NCBI RefSeq assembly: GCF_018390605.1
Contig: NZ_JAHBGD010000005.1
Location: 1 to 64,000 of the forward strand
Source of the DNA: Ancylobacter defluvii
GTDB taxonomy: Bacteria; Pseudomonadota; Alphaproteobacteria; Rhizobiales; Xanthobacteraceae
Length of the DNA: 64,000 nucleotides
Direction: 5' to 3'
The translations under genes were made by a program, and so were the position numbers. Shown piece after piece: positions 47,955 through 56,780 of the stretch. Position 1 is the stretch's first letter; each line of letters starts with the position of its first letter. A model generated the notes under the pieces. It was not told where the DNA came from. It made no database searches and saw only the letters and a list, made by a program, of their open reading frames with translations.

Positions 47955-48859
47955 GACTGCGTGCCTTGCGTGGAGAGACCGCCGGGCGCCGGGAACAGCG
48001 ACGCGTAATGCTGCGCGCAGGCGCCCGCCGTGGTGAACCAGATGCGGTCGCGATGGCGGGCAAGCGCCTCCATCACCCGGCGGAACTGCCGGAGGCGGAA
48101 GGGCTGGCCGACGATGAAGGTGTGGATCGTAATGCCGTAGACGAGCGGCTGGCGCTCGGACTGCGCCAGCATTTCCTCGAGATTGTCGATCGCCATATCG
48201 GCGAAGGCGTTGGCGGTGCCGTCATGCAGCACCACCATCGGCACGTCATTGACCTCGTGGGGATAGGGCATGGCGAGTAGCGGGCCGCCTGCGGTCTTCA
48301 TCCACACCGGCTGGTCGTCGATCGGCCAGTCCAGCGTGTAGCCGTAGCCGGCCTGCGCCAGCAGGTCCTCGATGCGCGCGCTGGGATGGGCGCCGGGGCT
48401 CATCCAGCCGGCGGGGGGAGCGCCCTCGGCCTCGCGGATGCGAGCCGTTACCTCGGCGATGATCGCGCGCTCGCTCGCCTCGTCCATGCCGTTCTGGTGC
48501 TCGGAATTGGTGCGGCCATGGGCGACGATCTCGTCGCCGCGCCGCCGATGGGCGGCGACGAGATCCGGGCAATGATCGTAGCAGGCGCTGTTGAGCAGCA
48601 CGGTCAGCGGAAGGCCGTATTCCTCGAACAGTTCGATCAGCCGCCAGCCGCCGACGCGGTTGCCATATTCGCGCCAGCCCCAATTGTAAGAATTGGGATG
48701 GCTGAGCCCCGGCGAATAGGCGAGCCCGAGCCCGGAGCCATAAGAGAAGTGCTCCACGCACAGCGCGACATAGACGGCGAGGCGCTTGCCGTCCGGCCAG
48801 GAGAAGTCCGGCCGGGCGGTGATGGGCGAATAGGCGAAGCGGTCATGGGACGGCAGCAT
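47951..48859 (-). CDS. PuuE-like polysaccharide deacetylase-family hydrolase
   Basis: 302 residues. The NodB-type fold is suggested by VALCVEHFSYGSG, the histidine motif VAHGRTNSEHQNGM, and the substrate-site segment MSPGAHPSARIEDLLAQAGY with DWPIDDQPVWM. These are features of the cofactor-free allantoinase PuuE group rather than of sugar deacetylases. It probably opens a cyclic amide or removes an acyl/formyl group. It lies between the binding-protein gene and the aspartate-dehydrogenase-like gene. Confidence 0.82.
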   Translation of the reverse strand: MLPSHDRFAYSPITARPDFSWPDGKRLAVYVALCVEHFSYGSGLGLAYSPGLSHPNSYNWGWREYGNRVGGWRLIELFEEYGLPLTVLLNSACYDHCPDLVAAHRRRGDEIVAHGRTNSEHQNGMDEASERAIIAEVTARIREAEGAPPAGWMSPGAHPSARIEDLLAQAGYGYTLDWPIDDQPVWMKTAGGPLLAMPYPHEVNDVPMVVLHDGTANAFADMAIDNLEEMLAQSERQPLVYGITIHTFIVGQPFRLRQFRRVMEALARHRDRIWFTTAGACAQHYASLFPAPGGLSTQGTQS

Positions 48860-48876
48860 GAAAGGGCTCCAGGCGA

Positions 48877-49830
48877 TCAGGGCCGATAATCGGCGGGGGC
48901 GACGACGAGGCTGAGGTCGATGCTGCCGACATTGTCCGGCGTGACAAGCACGGCGGGCGTGACCACCTTCGCTTCCACCTTGCCCTTGGTCGCGGCCGCT
49001 ACCGCCTGATCAAGCGCCGCCTTGCCCTGCGCGACGATCTGCTGGATCGAGGTGCAGGCGAGGTCGCCGTCCTTCAGCATCTGCTGGGCGGTGGGCGAGA
49101 GGTTGGAGGCCGAGACCTTCACCGCCCCCTTGCCGGCGCTCTTGAGCGCGGAGACCACGCCCGCCGCCATGTCGTCGGTGGCGCTATAGACGCCGGAGAG
49201 GTCCGGGAAGCGCTGGATCCAGTCGTCGGCGGTGGTCAGCGCGGCGTTGCGGTTGTCGGCGAGGCGCGATTCCGCGACGATCTTCACGTTCGGGGCCACC
49301 TTGGCGAGGGTGTCCCTAAAGCCCTGCGCCCGCAGGTCGGACCAGGCCTGACCGCTCGGGCCGGCCATCATCGCCACCTCGCCCTTGCCGCCGATCGCCT
49401 TCGCCAGGCACTCGGCCTGCAGCTTGCCCATGTCGTAATGGTCGGCGCTGACCACGGCGGCGAGCTTGTCAGTGTTGGGCGGCGAGGAGATGCCGACCAC
49501 GGGAATGCCGGCGGCCACAGCCCGCTCGACGATCGCCTTCACCGCGTCGCCATTGGTGGCGCCGACGATGATGGCGTCGACCTTGCGCTGGATCAGGTCC
49601 TGGATCTGCGAGATCTGTTGGCTGGAATTGGCATCGCCGCCGGCGCTGAGGGTGACGAGCTTCGCCTTGTCGGCCTTGGCGGCGGTGTCGACGCCGTACA
49701 GCACGGAAATCCAGAAGGACGAGCCGAGATTGGGGACCGAAACCCCGATGACCGGTTCGGCGGCGAGGGCCGGCGCGACGGCGGTGGACAGCAGCAAGGC
49801 GGCGAGGGAGGCGGCACGGAACAGCTTCAT
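48877..49830 (-). CDS. Ribose/autoinducer-type ABC transporter binding protein
   Basis: 317 residues from MKLFRAASLAALLLSTAVAP, a Sec signal peptide cleaved near ALAAEP. The mature part is a periplasmic-binding-protein type 1 sugar-binding domain (IGVSVPNLGSSFWISVLYGV, VDAIIVGATNGDAVKAIVER, GIPVVGISSPPNT). It captures the ligand in the periplasm for the two permeases and the ATPase encoded just upstream. The ATGA overlap with the permease gene sets the start. The ligand is unknown and need not be a sugar. Confidence 0.9.
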   Translation of the reverse strand: MKLFRAASLAALLLSTAVAPALAAEPVIGVSVPNLGSSFWISVLYGVDTAAKADKAKLVTLSAGGDANSSQQISQIQDLIQRKVDAIIVGATNGDAVKAIVERAVAAGIPVVGISSPPNTDKLAAVVSADHYDMGKLQAECLAKAIGGKGEVAMMAGPSGQAWSDLRAQGFRDTLAKVAPNVKIVAESRLADNRNAALTTADDWIQRFPDLSGVYSATDDMAAGVVSALKSAGKGAVKVSASNLSPTAQQMLKDGDLACTSIQQIVAQGKAALDQAVAAATKGKVEAKVVTPAVLVTPDNVGSIDLSLVVAPADYRP

Positions 49831-50804
49831 TGGAATGTCCCTTGTTGTCGGAAGGTTCTGGAAAGTCGGGAAAGAAGGAAGCGCAGGCCCATATCCATCA
49901 GCCCCGAGGCGATGATCACGGCGCCGACGGCGATTTGGGCGAAGAAGGGCGAGACGCCGGACAGGTTCAGTCCGGTGAGCACCACCTGGACGAAGGCCGC
50001 GCCGGCCAGCACCGCCCACACATTGGCGCGTCCGCCCGCCAGCGCGGTGCCCCCGATCACCGCCGCGGCGATGGATTGCAGCTCCATGCCGGCACCCTCG
50101 GTCGGCAGCCCGGCGCCGGCGCGGGCTGCCATCAGCGCGCCGGCAAGTCCGGCGAAGGCGCCGCAGAGCTGGTAGGCGCTCATTTCGATGCGCCAGGGCG
50201 CCCCGCCGACCAGCGCTACCGCCTCCGGGTTCGAGCCGAGCATCAGGATGCGCCGGCCGAGGACCAGATGGCGCAGAAGCACATGGGCGAGGGCTATGCA
50301 GGCCAGCGCCGCCCAACCGAGCGGCGGCAGGCCGATCACCGCGTCGAAGGCGAGCCCGGCCGTATCCCCCGCCGCGAGCGGCACCGCCTGCCCGTCACCG
50401 GTAACGAGAAGCGCGAGACCCTTCACCGCCAGCAGCGTGCCGAGCGTGGCGACGATCGGCTGAAAGCCGGCTCGGCCGACCAGCCAGCCATTCACGGTTC
50501 CGCAGGCAAAGCCGACGGGTACGGCGAGAAGCAGCGCCGGCATGCCGAAAGCGTTCGCCGCCATCACGCCCAGCGTCCCCGACAGCGCGGCGACCGCGCC
50601 GACCGAGATGTCGAAGCCGCGCACGGTGATGGCGAACATCTGCCCGACCGCCAGCAGGGCGAGGATCCAGATCTGGCCGGCGATGCTGAGCCCGTTGTCG
50701 AGCGTCAGGAAGCCCGGCGTGGCGAGCCCGAACAGAGCCGATGCCGCCAGGATGGAGGCCGGCGCGACGAGGAAACGGGCGCCGCTGTCGCTGAGGGGTC
50801 TCAT
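49827..50804 (-). CDS. ABC transporter permease (RbsC family)
   Basis: 325 residues with about eight to ten hydrophobic spans. RbsC-type signatures are ITVRGFDISVGAVAALSGTL, VGRAGFQPIVATLGTLL and AVIGGTALAGGRANVWAVL. It forms half of the inner-membrane channel with the second permease. It overlaps both neighbours by four bases, which sets the start and shows tight coupling. Confidence 0.92.
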   Translation of the reverse strand: MRPLSDSGARFLVAPASILAASALFGLATPGFLTLDNGLSIAGQIWILALLAVGQMFAITVRGFDISVGAVAALSGTLGVMAANAFGMPALLLAVPVGFACGTVNGWLVGRAGFQPIVATLGTLLAVKGLALLVTGDGQAVPLAAGDTAGLAFDAVIGLPPLGWAALACIALAHVLLRHLVLGRRILMLGSNPEAVALVGGAPWRIEMSAYQLCGAFAGLAGALMAARAGAGLPTEGAGMELQSIAAAVIGGTALAGGRANVWAVLAGAAFVQVVLTGLNLSGVSPFFAQIAVGAVIIASGLMDMGLRFLLSRLSRTFRQQGTFQ

Positions 50805-51784
50805 CGGGTAGCCCTCCCGGCGAGGCGCTTCAGAGCGGCCCAGTCCTTCTGCAGGCCGACTGCAGCCAGCACCGCAAGGCCGAGCAGAACGAGCTGCCAG
50901 GCGACCGGCAGGTTGATGAGCACCACGGCGTTGTTGAGCATGGCGACGGTGAGCACGCCGAACACGACCTGCAGCACATGCCCCCGGCCGCCCGACAGCG
51001 GCAAGCCGCCGATGGCACAGGCTGCGATGGTCTCGAAAGGCAGGTTCGGCGCGAGCGCCGGCTGGCCCGACGCCACGCGGCTCGTCAGGATGATCGCCCC
51101 GACCGCACAAAAGGCGCCAGCGGCCGCATAGCCGAGGAGGATAATGCGGGCGACATCGATCCCCGCGAGCCGGGCGGCCAGCGGATTGGCACCGACATGG
51201 TACCAGAGCCGGCCGATCCGCCCATATGCGAGCAGCCCATGCAGCACGACGCAGGCGAGCATGGCGGCGAGGATCGGCACGGGAATGCCGAGGACGCGTC
51301 CGCGCGCCGGCCAGGAGAAGGCGGCGGAAGGCGGCGCATCGAGCGGCAGGCCGCCGACCAGCCAGGCGGCCGTGCCGGAAGCAATCATCAATGTGCCTAG
51401 TGTGGCGATGACCGGCGGCAACCCCATGCGCCCGACCAGCCAGCCATTCACCGCCCCGACGCCGATGACGGTCGCGCCTCCTGCCGCAAGGCCGGCGATT
51501 GGGCCCGCAGCGGGCAGCGCCATCACCGTCACCACGCTGGCCAGCGCCACGGAAGCCCCGAACGAGAACTCGATGCCGCCGAGAATGATGACGATCGCCT
51601 GGCCGCAGGCGACGATGCAGAGAATGGCCGCCACGCGCAGCACGTTCTCCAGATTGCCGAAGCTGGCAAAGCGCGGCACGAACAGGCAGCACAGAAGGAA
51701 CAGGCCGAGGCAGACCAGCGCCACCGCTGGCGGGCGGGGCAGGCGCAGGGAGGAGGGGCGGCCCGGCAGGCGCTTGCTCATCAT
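50801..51784 (-). CDS. ABC transporter permease (RbsC family)
   Basis: 327 residues from MMSKRLPGRPSS. Signatures IVIILGGIEFSFGASVALAS, GRMGLPPVIATLGTLMI and IGGLPLSGGRGHVLQVVFG are typical of ribose-type permeases. It is paralogous to the next permease and the two probably form a heterodimer. The start overlaps the ATPase stop (ATGA); the second Met at 51781 is an alternative. Confidence 0.92.
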   Translation of the reverse strand: MMSKRLPGRPSSLRLPRPPAVALVCLGLFLLCCLFVPRFASFGNLENVLRVAAILCIVACGQAIVIILGGIEFSFGASVALASVVTVMALPAAGPIAGLAAGGATVIGVGAVNGWLVGRMGLPPVIATLGTLMIASGTAAWLVGGLPLDAPPSAAFSWPARGRVLGIPVPILAAMLACVVLHGLLAYGRIGRLWYHVGANPLAARLAGIDVARIILLGYAAAGAFCAVGAIILTSRVASGQPALAPNLPFETIAACAIGGLPLSGGRGHVLQVVFGVLTVAMLNNAVVLINLPVAWQLVLLGLAVLAAVGLQKDWAALKRLAGRATR

Positions 51785-53274
51785 GCCGCGATGCTCCCCG
51801 ACAGCGCCGACAGCAGCGCCGCGCGCGGGGCGTCCTGCGGCAGCTCGGCGGCAAGCCTGTTGTCGCGCACCACGAGATAGCGGTGGGCGAGAACCATGAG
51901 TTCGTCGAGGTCGCTGGTGGCGACAAGGACCGCGACGCCGGAGGCGGCGGCTTCGCGGATGGCATCGTGGATGACGCCGCGCGCGGCGACATCCACCCCG
52001 CGTGTCGGCTCCAGCAGGACCATCGCCTTTAGTCCCGGCAGGGCGAGGCATCGTGCGATGAGCAGCTTCTGCTGATTGCCGCCGCTGAAGGTGGCCGCTT
52101 CCGCCTCGGGACGCGAGGGGTGCAGCTTCAGCCGGCGCAGCAGCGGATCGATCCGCTCCGCCTCCTCGGAAGTGCGCAGCCAGCCGAGACGCGCGAACCT
52201 GCCCAGCGCCGAGATCGAGACATTGCGCCGCGCCGAGAGCGGCGCGAACAGGCCCTCGACATGACGATCGGCGGGAACATAGGCGATGCCGAGCGCCGCC
52301 GCGCGCCTGCGGTCTCCGGGGGTGAAGCCGTGCCCCGCCACCGAAAGCTCTCCCGCGCCGGCCTGCGCACCGGCCAGCCAGGCGGCGAGAGCGAGCGCGC
52401 CGGAGCCGATGAGCCCGGCGAGCCCGACGATCTCGCCGGCATGGACGGTGATGTCGGTGTCGCCGCGGCCGGCAAAGCCACGCCCGGCCAGCACCGGCTC
52501 GGCACGCGCGCAAAGGCGCTCCGGTCCGGCCTCGACGCCCGCGCCGAGCATGGCGTGGGTGAGCGTCTCGCGGCTGTGGCGGCCGATGGGCGCGGCGTCG
52601 ATCACCGTGCGGCCGTCGCGCAGCACGGTGACGTCGTCGGCGAGCGCCTCGATCTCGTCGAAGCGGTGGGAGATGAACAGGGCTGCCGTGCCGTTCGCGC
52701 AGAGCCGGCGGACGACGGCGAATAGCCGGTCGGCCTCGCCGGCATTGAGGGCGGCTGTCGGCTCGTCGAGCACCAGCACGCGGCAATCGAGGCTCAGCGC
52801 GCGGGCCACTTCGACCAGCTGACGCTCGCCGAGCGACAAGGTGCCGAGCGGCGCGGCGAGATCGACTTCGAGCCCGACCTCGGCAAGCCATCCGCGGGCG
52901 CGGGAGGGATCGACGAGACGCCGCCCCGCCCACAGCCCACCGCCGCCGGAGAGAGCGAAGGCCGAGAGATTCTCGTGCACGCTCAATTCCGGAAACAGGC
53001 TGAGATGCTGGTGGATCGGCACGATGCCGGCGCGGATCGCCTGCGTCACCGAGCCGAAGGCGGCGGGTACGCCGCCCAGCTCGAGACGGCCGGAATCGGG
53101 CGTCACCGCGCCGACGAGGATCTTCACCAGTGTCGACTTGCCCGCACCGTTCTCGCCGAGCAGCGCATGCACGCGCCCCCGCCGCAGGGCGAGCCGGGCG
53201 TCGCGCAGCGCGCAGGTCGCGCCGTAGGTCTTGGCGATGCCGGTGGCGAGGAGCGCTTCATCGGATGCGGGCAT
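51781..53274 (-). CDS. ABC transporter ATPase, double-domain (RbsA/MglA type)
   Basis: 497 residues with two ABC domains. The first has Walker A LLGENGAGKSTLVKILVG, signature TLSLGERQLVEVARAL and Walker B VLVLDEPTAALN. The second has a degenerate Walker A region (VGLAGLIGSGALALAAWLAG) but a clear signature FSGGNQQKLLIARCLALPG and LLEPTRGVDVAARG. This asymmetry is usual in the sugar/purine-nucleoside subfamily. It is the first gene of the operon, facing the LysR-type regulator across 161 bases. Confidence 0.93.
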   Translation of the reverse strand: MPASDEALLATGIAKTYGATCALRDARLALRRGRVHALLGENGAGKSTLVKILVGAVTPDSGRLELGGVPAAFGSVTQAIRAGIVPIHQHLSLFPELSVHENLSAFALSGGGGLWAGRRLVDPSRARGWLAEVGLEVDLAAPLGTLSLGERQLVEVARALSLDCRVLVLDEPTAALNAGEADRLFAVVRRLCANGTAALFISHRFDEIEALADDVTVLRDGRTVIDAAPIGRHSRETLTHAMLGAGVEAGPERLCARAEPVLAGRGFAGRGDTDITVHAGEIVGLAGLIGSGALALAAWLAGAQAGAGELSVAGHGFTPGDRRRAAALGIAYVPADRHVEGLFAPLSARRNVSISALGRFARLGWLRTSEEAERIDPLLRRLKLHPSRPEAEAATFSGGNQQKLLIARCLALPGLKAMVLLEPTRGVDVAARGVIHDAIREAAASGVAVLVATSDLDELMVLAHRYLVVRDNRLAAELPQDAPRAALLSALSGSIAA

Positions 53275-53396
53275 GGGAATCCTCGCCCGGACGCTGGCGG
53301 TCCGGGGTGCGTGCGACGATGGTGGCGGGCCGGTGGAAATCGGGTGCAGCTACGATGCCGGGCGGGTGGGCCTGTCACAAACGATTTGTTCGGCAC

Positions 53397-53422
53397 TCAT
53401 GCATGATCTACGTTCATGCATG
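53397..53422. promoter_or_regulatory. Tandem TCATGCATG repeats in the divergent promoter region
   Basis: TCATGCATG occurs at 53397-53405 and 53414-53422, 17 bases apart, each with an ATGCAT palindrome. They lie between the ABC operon and the lysR gene, 14 bases before the regulator start. Position and spacing fit binding of a LysR-type dimer pair, though they may also overlap the regulator's ribosome-binding region. Confidence 0.5.
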
Positions 53423-53435
53423 GTGGAGGTGCTGA

Positions 53436-54419
53436 ATGAGAAAGAGGCGACTGCCGCCTTTGAATGCGTTGAAGGGGTTCGAGGCTGCTGCGCGCCATCT
53501 CTCCTTCACCCGCGCGGCCGACGAGCTTCATCTCACCCAGGGCGCGGTCAGCCGGCAGGTGAAGGAGCTCGAGGTCGAGCTGGGCCAGGACCTGTTCGTG
53601 CGCCATACGCGGCGCATCGAGCTCACTGCGGAGGGCGAGCAGTTCTACCGCGTGGTGGAAGGGGTGTTCGACGAGCTGGAACGCGCTGCCTTGCGCCTGA
53701 CGCGCCGGCGCAGCGATCCCGCCATCACCATCAGCGCGCTTCCCACCATTGCCACCGTCTGGCTGATGCCCCGGCTGCATCTTCTGATCGCCAGCCATCC
53801 GGAGATCGAGGCACGTATCGTCTCTTCGATCGAGGCGGCGGACCTCCTTGCCCATGATGCCGACATCGCCATCCGGGTCGGCCGCCTGCCGGGCCGGCGC
53901 TATGAGCGCGGCCAGCCGCGCATCGAGCTGCCCATGGTCACCCGCTGGGACGGCGTGCACGCGGACGAACTGTTCCCGGATCGTCTCGTACCGGTCTGCG
54001 CACCTGCGCTGCTGACCGGCGATGTCCGTGAGGCGGCCGATATCCTCGACTATCCGCTGATCCACACCACGACGCGGCGCTATGCCTGGCCCGACTGGTT
54101 GCGAGCCAATGGCGTTCGCTACGAGGCGGAGAGCGATCCACACCTGCAGTTCGGCCACTTCTTCATGGCGCTCGATGCGGCGCGGCAGGCGCGCGGCATC
54201 GCGCTGGTGCCGGATATCCTGCTGGCGCAGGAGGAGGGCGCGCGGGGCCTTTGCATTCCCTATTCCAGCGAGATCGCGAGCGCGGGCGAATACTATCTTC
54301 TCATCCATGAATCGCGGCTGGACGATCCGCGGGTGCAGATTTTCCGATCATGGATCCTCGATGAAGCCGTAGCGTTACGCGCGCACAACATCACCTCCAT
54401 TGCCGAGCGTGGCCTATAG
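53436..54419 (+). CDS. LysR-family transcriptional regulator (GcvA-like)
   Basis: 327 residues from MRKRRLPPLNALKGFEAAAR. The winged HTH is clear (LSFTRAADELHLTQGAVSRQ, VKELEVELGQDLFVRHTRRI) and the effector domain follows from about residue 95. This wording is of the GcvA/AmpR subgroup. It is divergent from the catabolic ABC operon and probably activates it in response to its substrate. GGAGG lies 8 bases before the ATG. The protein is full length. Confidence 0.92.
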   Translation: MRKRRLPPLNALKGFEAAARHLSFTRAADELHLTQGAVSRQVKELEVELGQDLFVRHTRRIELTAEGEQFYRVVEGVFDELERAALRLTRRRSDPAITISALPTIATVWLMPRLHLLIASHPEIEARIVSSIEAADLLAHDADIAIRVGRLPGRRYERGQPRIELPMVTRWDGVHADELFPDRLVPVCAPALLTGDVREAADILDYPLIHTTTRRYAWPDWLRANGVRYEAESDPHLQFGHFFMALDAARQARGIALVPDILLAQEEGARGLCIPYSSEIASAGEYYLLIHESRLDDPRVQIFRSWILDEAVALRAHNITSIAERGL

Positions 54420-54533
54420 CCGTCTCGATTCGTCCGGCTGCAACGGCGCTCCGCATTCGTTGGTAGAACATCTGCAAGTTTTGGCGTCGCGCGCGAGATA
54501 GGACGGTACTTCCGCTTGCCTTGCGTGTTCTGC

Positions 54534-54911
54534 TCACCGGGTAACTCGCACTGCGGCGAAGCGGCCCACCACGGCGCCCCCGCAGCGCTCGGCGGCCAGC
54601 ACTGAGGCGCGGCTCGGGTGAAGCCCGGCCGGATTGCCCTGGCCCGATGGTGGCCGTCCGTCCGAGAAGGGCGCGTCGTGCAGGCGCTCGGACAGGTTGC
54701 TGACCAGCAGGCGCAGTCGCAGGTTCTCTGCCTGCAACTCCTTCATACGTTCGACAGCGGGGACGCTCAACCCGCCAAAGCGCCGGCGCCAACGGTAGAA
54801 GGTGCGCAGTGAAACCCCAGCCGTGCGGCAGATCTCATCGACCGGAACCCCGGCATCGGCTTCGCGGACGAGGTGGAAAATCTCAGTGTCGGTGAACTGT
54901 GAGTGTCGCAC
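54534..54911 (-). CDS. Lone IS3-type OrfA-like HTH protein
   Basis: 125 residues from a GTG start, (M)RHSQFTDTEIFHLVREADA. The HTH segment VDEICRTAGVSLRTFYRWRR and the leucine-zipper-like stretch VERMKELQAENLRLRLLVSN are those of IS3/IS407 OrfA proteins. No OrfB, inverted repeats or slippery site are seen, so it is either a remnant or a domesticated regulator. AGGA lies 7 bases upstream of the GTG. It is about 400 bases from the amide transporter operon and on the other strand. Confidence 0.7.
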   Translation of the reverse strand: MRHSQFTDTEIFHLVREADAGVPVDEICRTAGVSLRTFYRWRRRFGGLSVPAVERMKELQAENLRLRLLVSNLSERLHDAPFSDGRPPSGQGNPAGLHPSRASVLAAERCGGAVVGRFAAVRVTR

Positions 54912-55331
54912 GGATCGGTCCTCAGCTGGCGTTGACGGATCAGATGGCGGTCCGGTTCCTTTCCGAGGGCCCGGCCCTCCGCGAGGCGATGACGCACGGA
55001 GACCGTCAGCCGCACATCTGCTGAGCATGCGCTTAATATGGGCAGTACTATAGACCATCTCTCTCGGGGATAAATGGCCGAATTGAGCGGCAGTTGGCTC
55101 CGGGCTTCGGTGGCCTCGTGCCTGATTGCTGGCGAAGCCGATTTTTCTCCAGCCGCTCCTTCGCCCCGTACCCGCCCCGCCGCCCGGCGGGTTCTGGCAA
55201 TCCTGCCAGAATCCGGGCGGCCATCACGCCTTTGCCGCGCCATTGGGCAGGGCTGAACATTATATGAAGTTGCGCGCGGAGCGGACCGCAACAGAATTGG
55301 CCTCATCTTCCGAACTCCTGAGGTGTCGTCC
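54912..55331. other. Intergenic region before the amide/urea transporter
   Basis: About 420 bp, divergent between the OrfA-like gene and urtA. No gene is seen; the minus-strand frame extends upstream of the OrfA start but is not protein-like. An AT-richer patch near 55035-55075 (TTAATATGGGCAGTACTATAG) and the sequence just before 55320 are the best places for promoters. Confidence 0.4.
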
Positions 55332-56585
55332 ATGGTCAAGTTCACGCGGCGTTCCTTTCTGCAGGCGGGCGGCGTTGCCGCCGCCGGGCTGGCCTCCCCC
55401 CTCGCCATGCCGGCCTATCTGCGCAGCGCGCAGGCGCAGTCCGGCCCGGTCAAGCTCGGTTGCCTCTTCTCCTCCTCCGGCACGATGGCCAATCTCGAAG
55501 GCCGGCTGAACTACGTGGTGAAGATGGCCGCCGACGAGATCAATGCGAAGGGCGGCGTCAATGGCCGCACCATCGACGTGCTGGTCTCCGACCCCGCTTC
55601 CGACTGGCCGCTCTACGCCCAGAGCGCCAAGCAGATGCTGCAACAGGAGAAGGTTTCCGCGCTGTTCGGCTGCTGGACCTCGGTGTCGCGCAAGACCGTG
55701 CTGCCGGTGGTCGAGCAGGAGAACGGGCTGCTCTACTACCCCTTGCATTTCGAGGGCGACGAGAACTCCAAGAACGTCGTCTATGTGAACTCGCCGCCGG
55801 CGAGTTCGGTGCTGCCGGCCGTCGACTACCTGATGGGCGAGGAAGGCGTCTCCGCCAAGCGCTTCTTCATGCTCGGCTCGGACTATGTGTGGCCGCGCAC
55901 GATCAACAAGCAGCTCAAGGGTTACTTCAAATCCAAGGGCATCCCAGAGACCGCGTGGAAGGAAGAATACGTCCCCTTCGGCTTCTCCAACTTCCAGACC
56001 CTGGTCAACCAGATCCGCGCCTTCGCGGACCAGGGCGGCGGCCAGCCGGTGGTCATCCTCACCGTGGTCGGCAACTCGATCCCGGACTTCATGCGGGAAT
56101 TCGCCAATCAGGGTATCCTCGCCACCGACATTCCGGTGCTGGGCCTCGACATGGTGGAGGCCGACCTCGAGGGCCTCGACACTGCCAAGCTGGTCGGCCA
56201 CCTCAATTGCTGGGCCTATCTGCAAAATGCCAAGGGCCCGGCCAATGAGGCGTTCCTGAAGAACTGGGCCGGCTATGTGAAGGCGAAGAATGTGCCCTTC
56301 AGCGGCACGGTGTCCATCGACCCGATGGTCTCGGCCTACGATTCCGTGCATCTGTGGGCGATGGCTGCGGCGAAGGCGGGTTCATTCGACGTGCCGGAAG
56401 TCTCGAAGGCCTTCGCCGGCCTCACCTTCGACTGCCCGTCGGGCTACAAGATCTCGATGACCGGCGAAAACAACTACGTCGCCCGCGGCGTGTTCATCGG
56501 CTCGGTCAACGACAAGCAGGGCTTCGACATCCTCTGGCAGTCCAAGGACACGCCGAAGCCCGTCCCGTTCAGCCCCTATGGCTGA
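55332..56585 (+). CDS. urtA: Urea/short-chain-amide ABC transporter binding protein
   Basis: 417 residues from MVKFTRRSFLQAGGVAAAGL, a Tat-type signal (RRSFLQ) cleaved near SAQAQSG. The mature protein matches UrtA/AmiC-type binding proteins: KLGCLFSSSGTMANLEG, ALFGCWTSVSRKTVLPVVEQ, ENGLLYYPLHFEGDENS and GLDMVEADLEGLDT. It should bind urea or a small amide such as formamide or acetamide in the periplasm. TGAGG lies 8 bases before the ATG; a GTG at 55323 is an alternative. It heads a five-gene transporter followed by an amidase. Confidence 0.88.
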   Translation: MVKFTRRSFLQAGGVAAAGLASPLAMPAYLRSAQAQSGPVKLGCLFSSSGTMANLEGRLNYVVKMAADEINAKGGVNGRTIDVLVSDPASDWPLYAQSAKQMLQQEKVSALFGCWTSVSRKTVLPVVEQENGLLYYPLHFEGDENSKNVVYVNSPPASSVLPAVDYLMGEEGVSAKRFFMLGSDYVWPRTINKQLKGYFKSKGIPETAWKEEYVPFGFSNFQTLVNQIRAFADQGGGQPVVILTVVGNSIPDFMREFANQGILATDIPVLGLDMVEADLEGLDTAKLVGHLNCWAYLQNAKGPANEAFLKNWAGYVKAKNVPFSGTVSIDPMVSAYDSVHLWAMAAAKAGSFDVPEVSKAFAGLTFDCPSGYKISMTGENNYVARGVFIGSVNDKQGFDILWQSKDTPKPVPFSPYG

Positions 56586-56630
56586 ACGGGAAGGATTTCC
56601 GATCGGGCGGCACGCCGCTCTCGCCACGTC

Positions 56631-56653
56631 ATCCCCGGGCCAGGCCCGGGGAT
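56631..56653. repeat. Extragenic palindrome between urtA and urtB
   Basis: ATCCCCGGGCC-A-GGCCCGGGGAT is an almost perfect inverted repeat of 23 bases in the 195-base gap, with context CGTCATCCCCGGGCC similar to extragenic palindromes seen in many Hyphomicrobiales. It lacks a T-run, so it is more likely a REP-like element or mRNA stabiliser that favours expression of the binding protein over the permeases. Confidence 0.6.
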
Positions 56654-56780
56654 CCATGTCGTCCGGTTCGCCTTCGCATTTTCGCAAGACGTGGATGGCC
56701 GGTACCTGTCCGGCCCTGATGCGTTGAGCGCCCGGTGCCCGGCATCGTCTCCGGCCGAGTTCGGCCCTTCTGAGTTCCCG

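Noticed and set aside
49827..51992. 721-codon and 710-codon minus-strand frames spanning the ABC permease and ATPase genes
   Set aside because: They contain the real permease frames only at their 3' ends; the rest is out-of-frame translation of neighbouring genes. The true starts are at 50804 and 51784.
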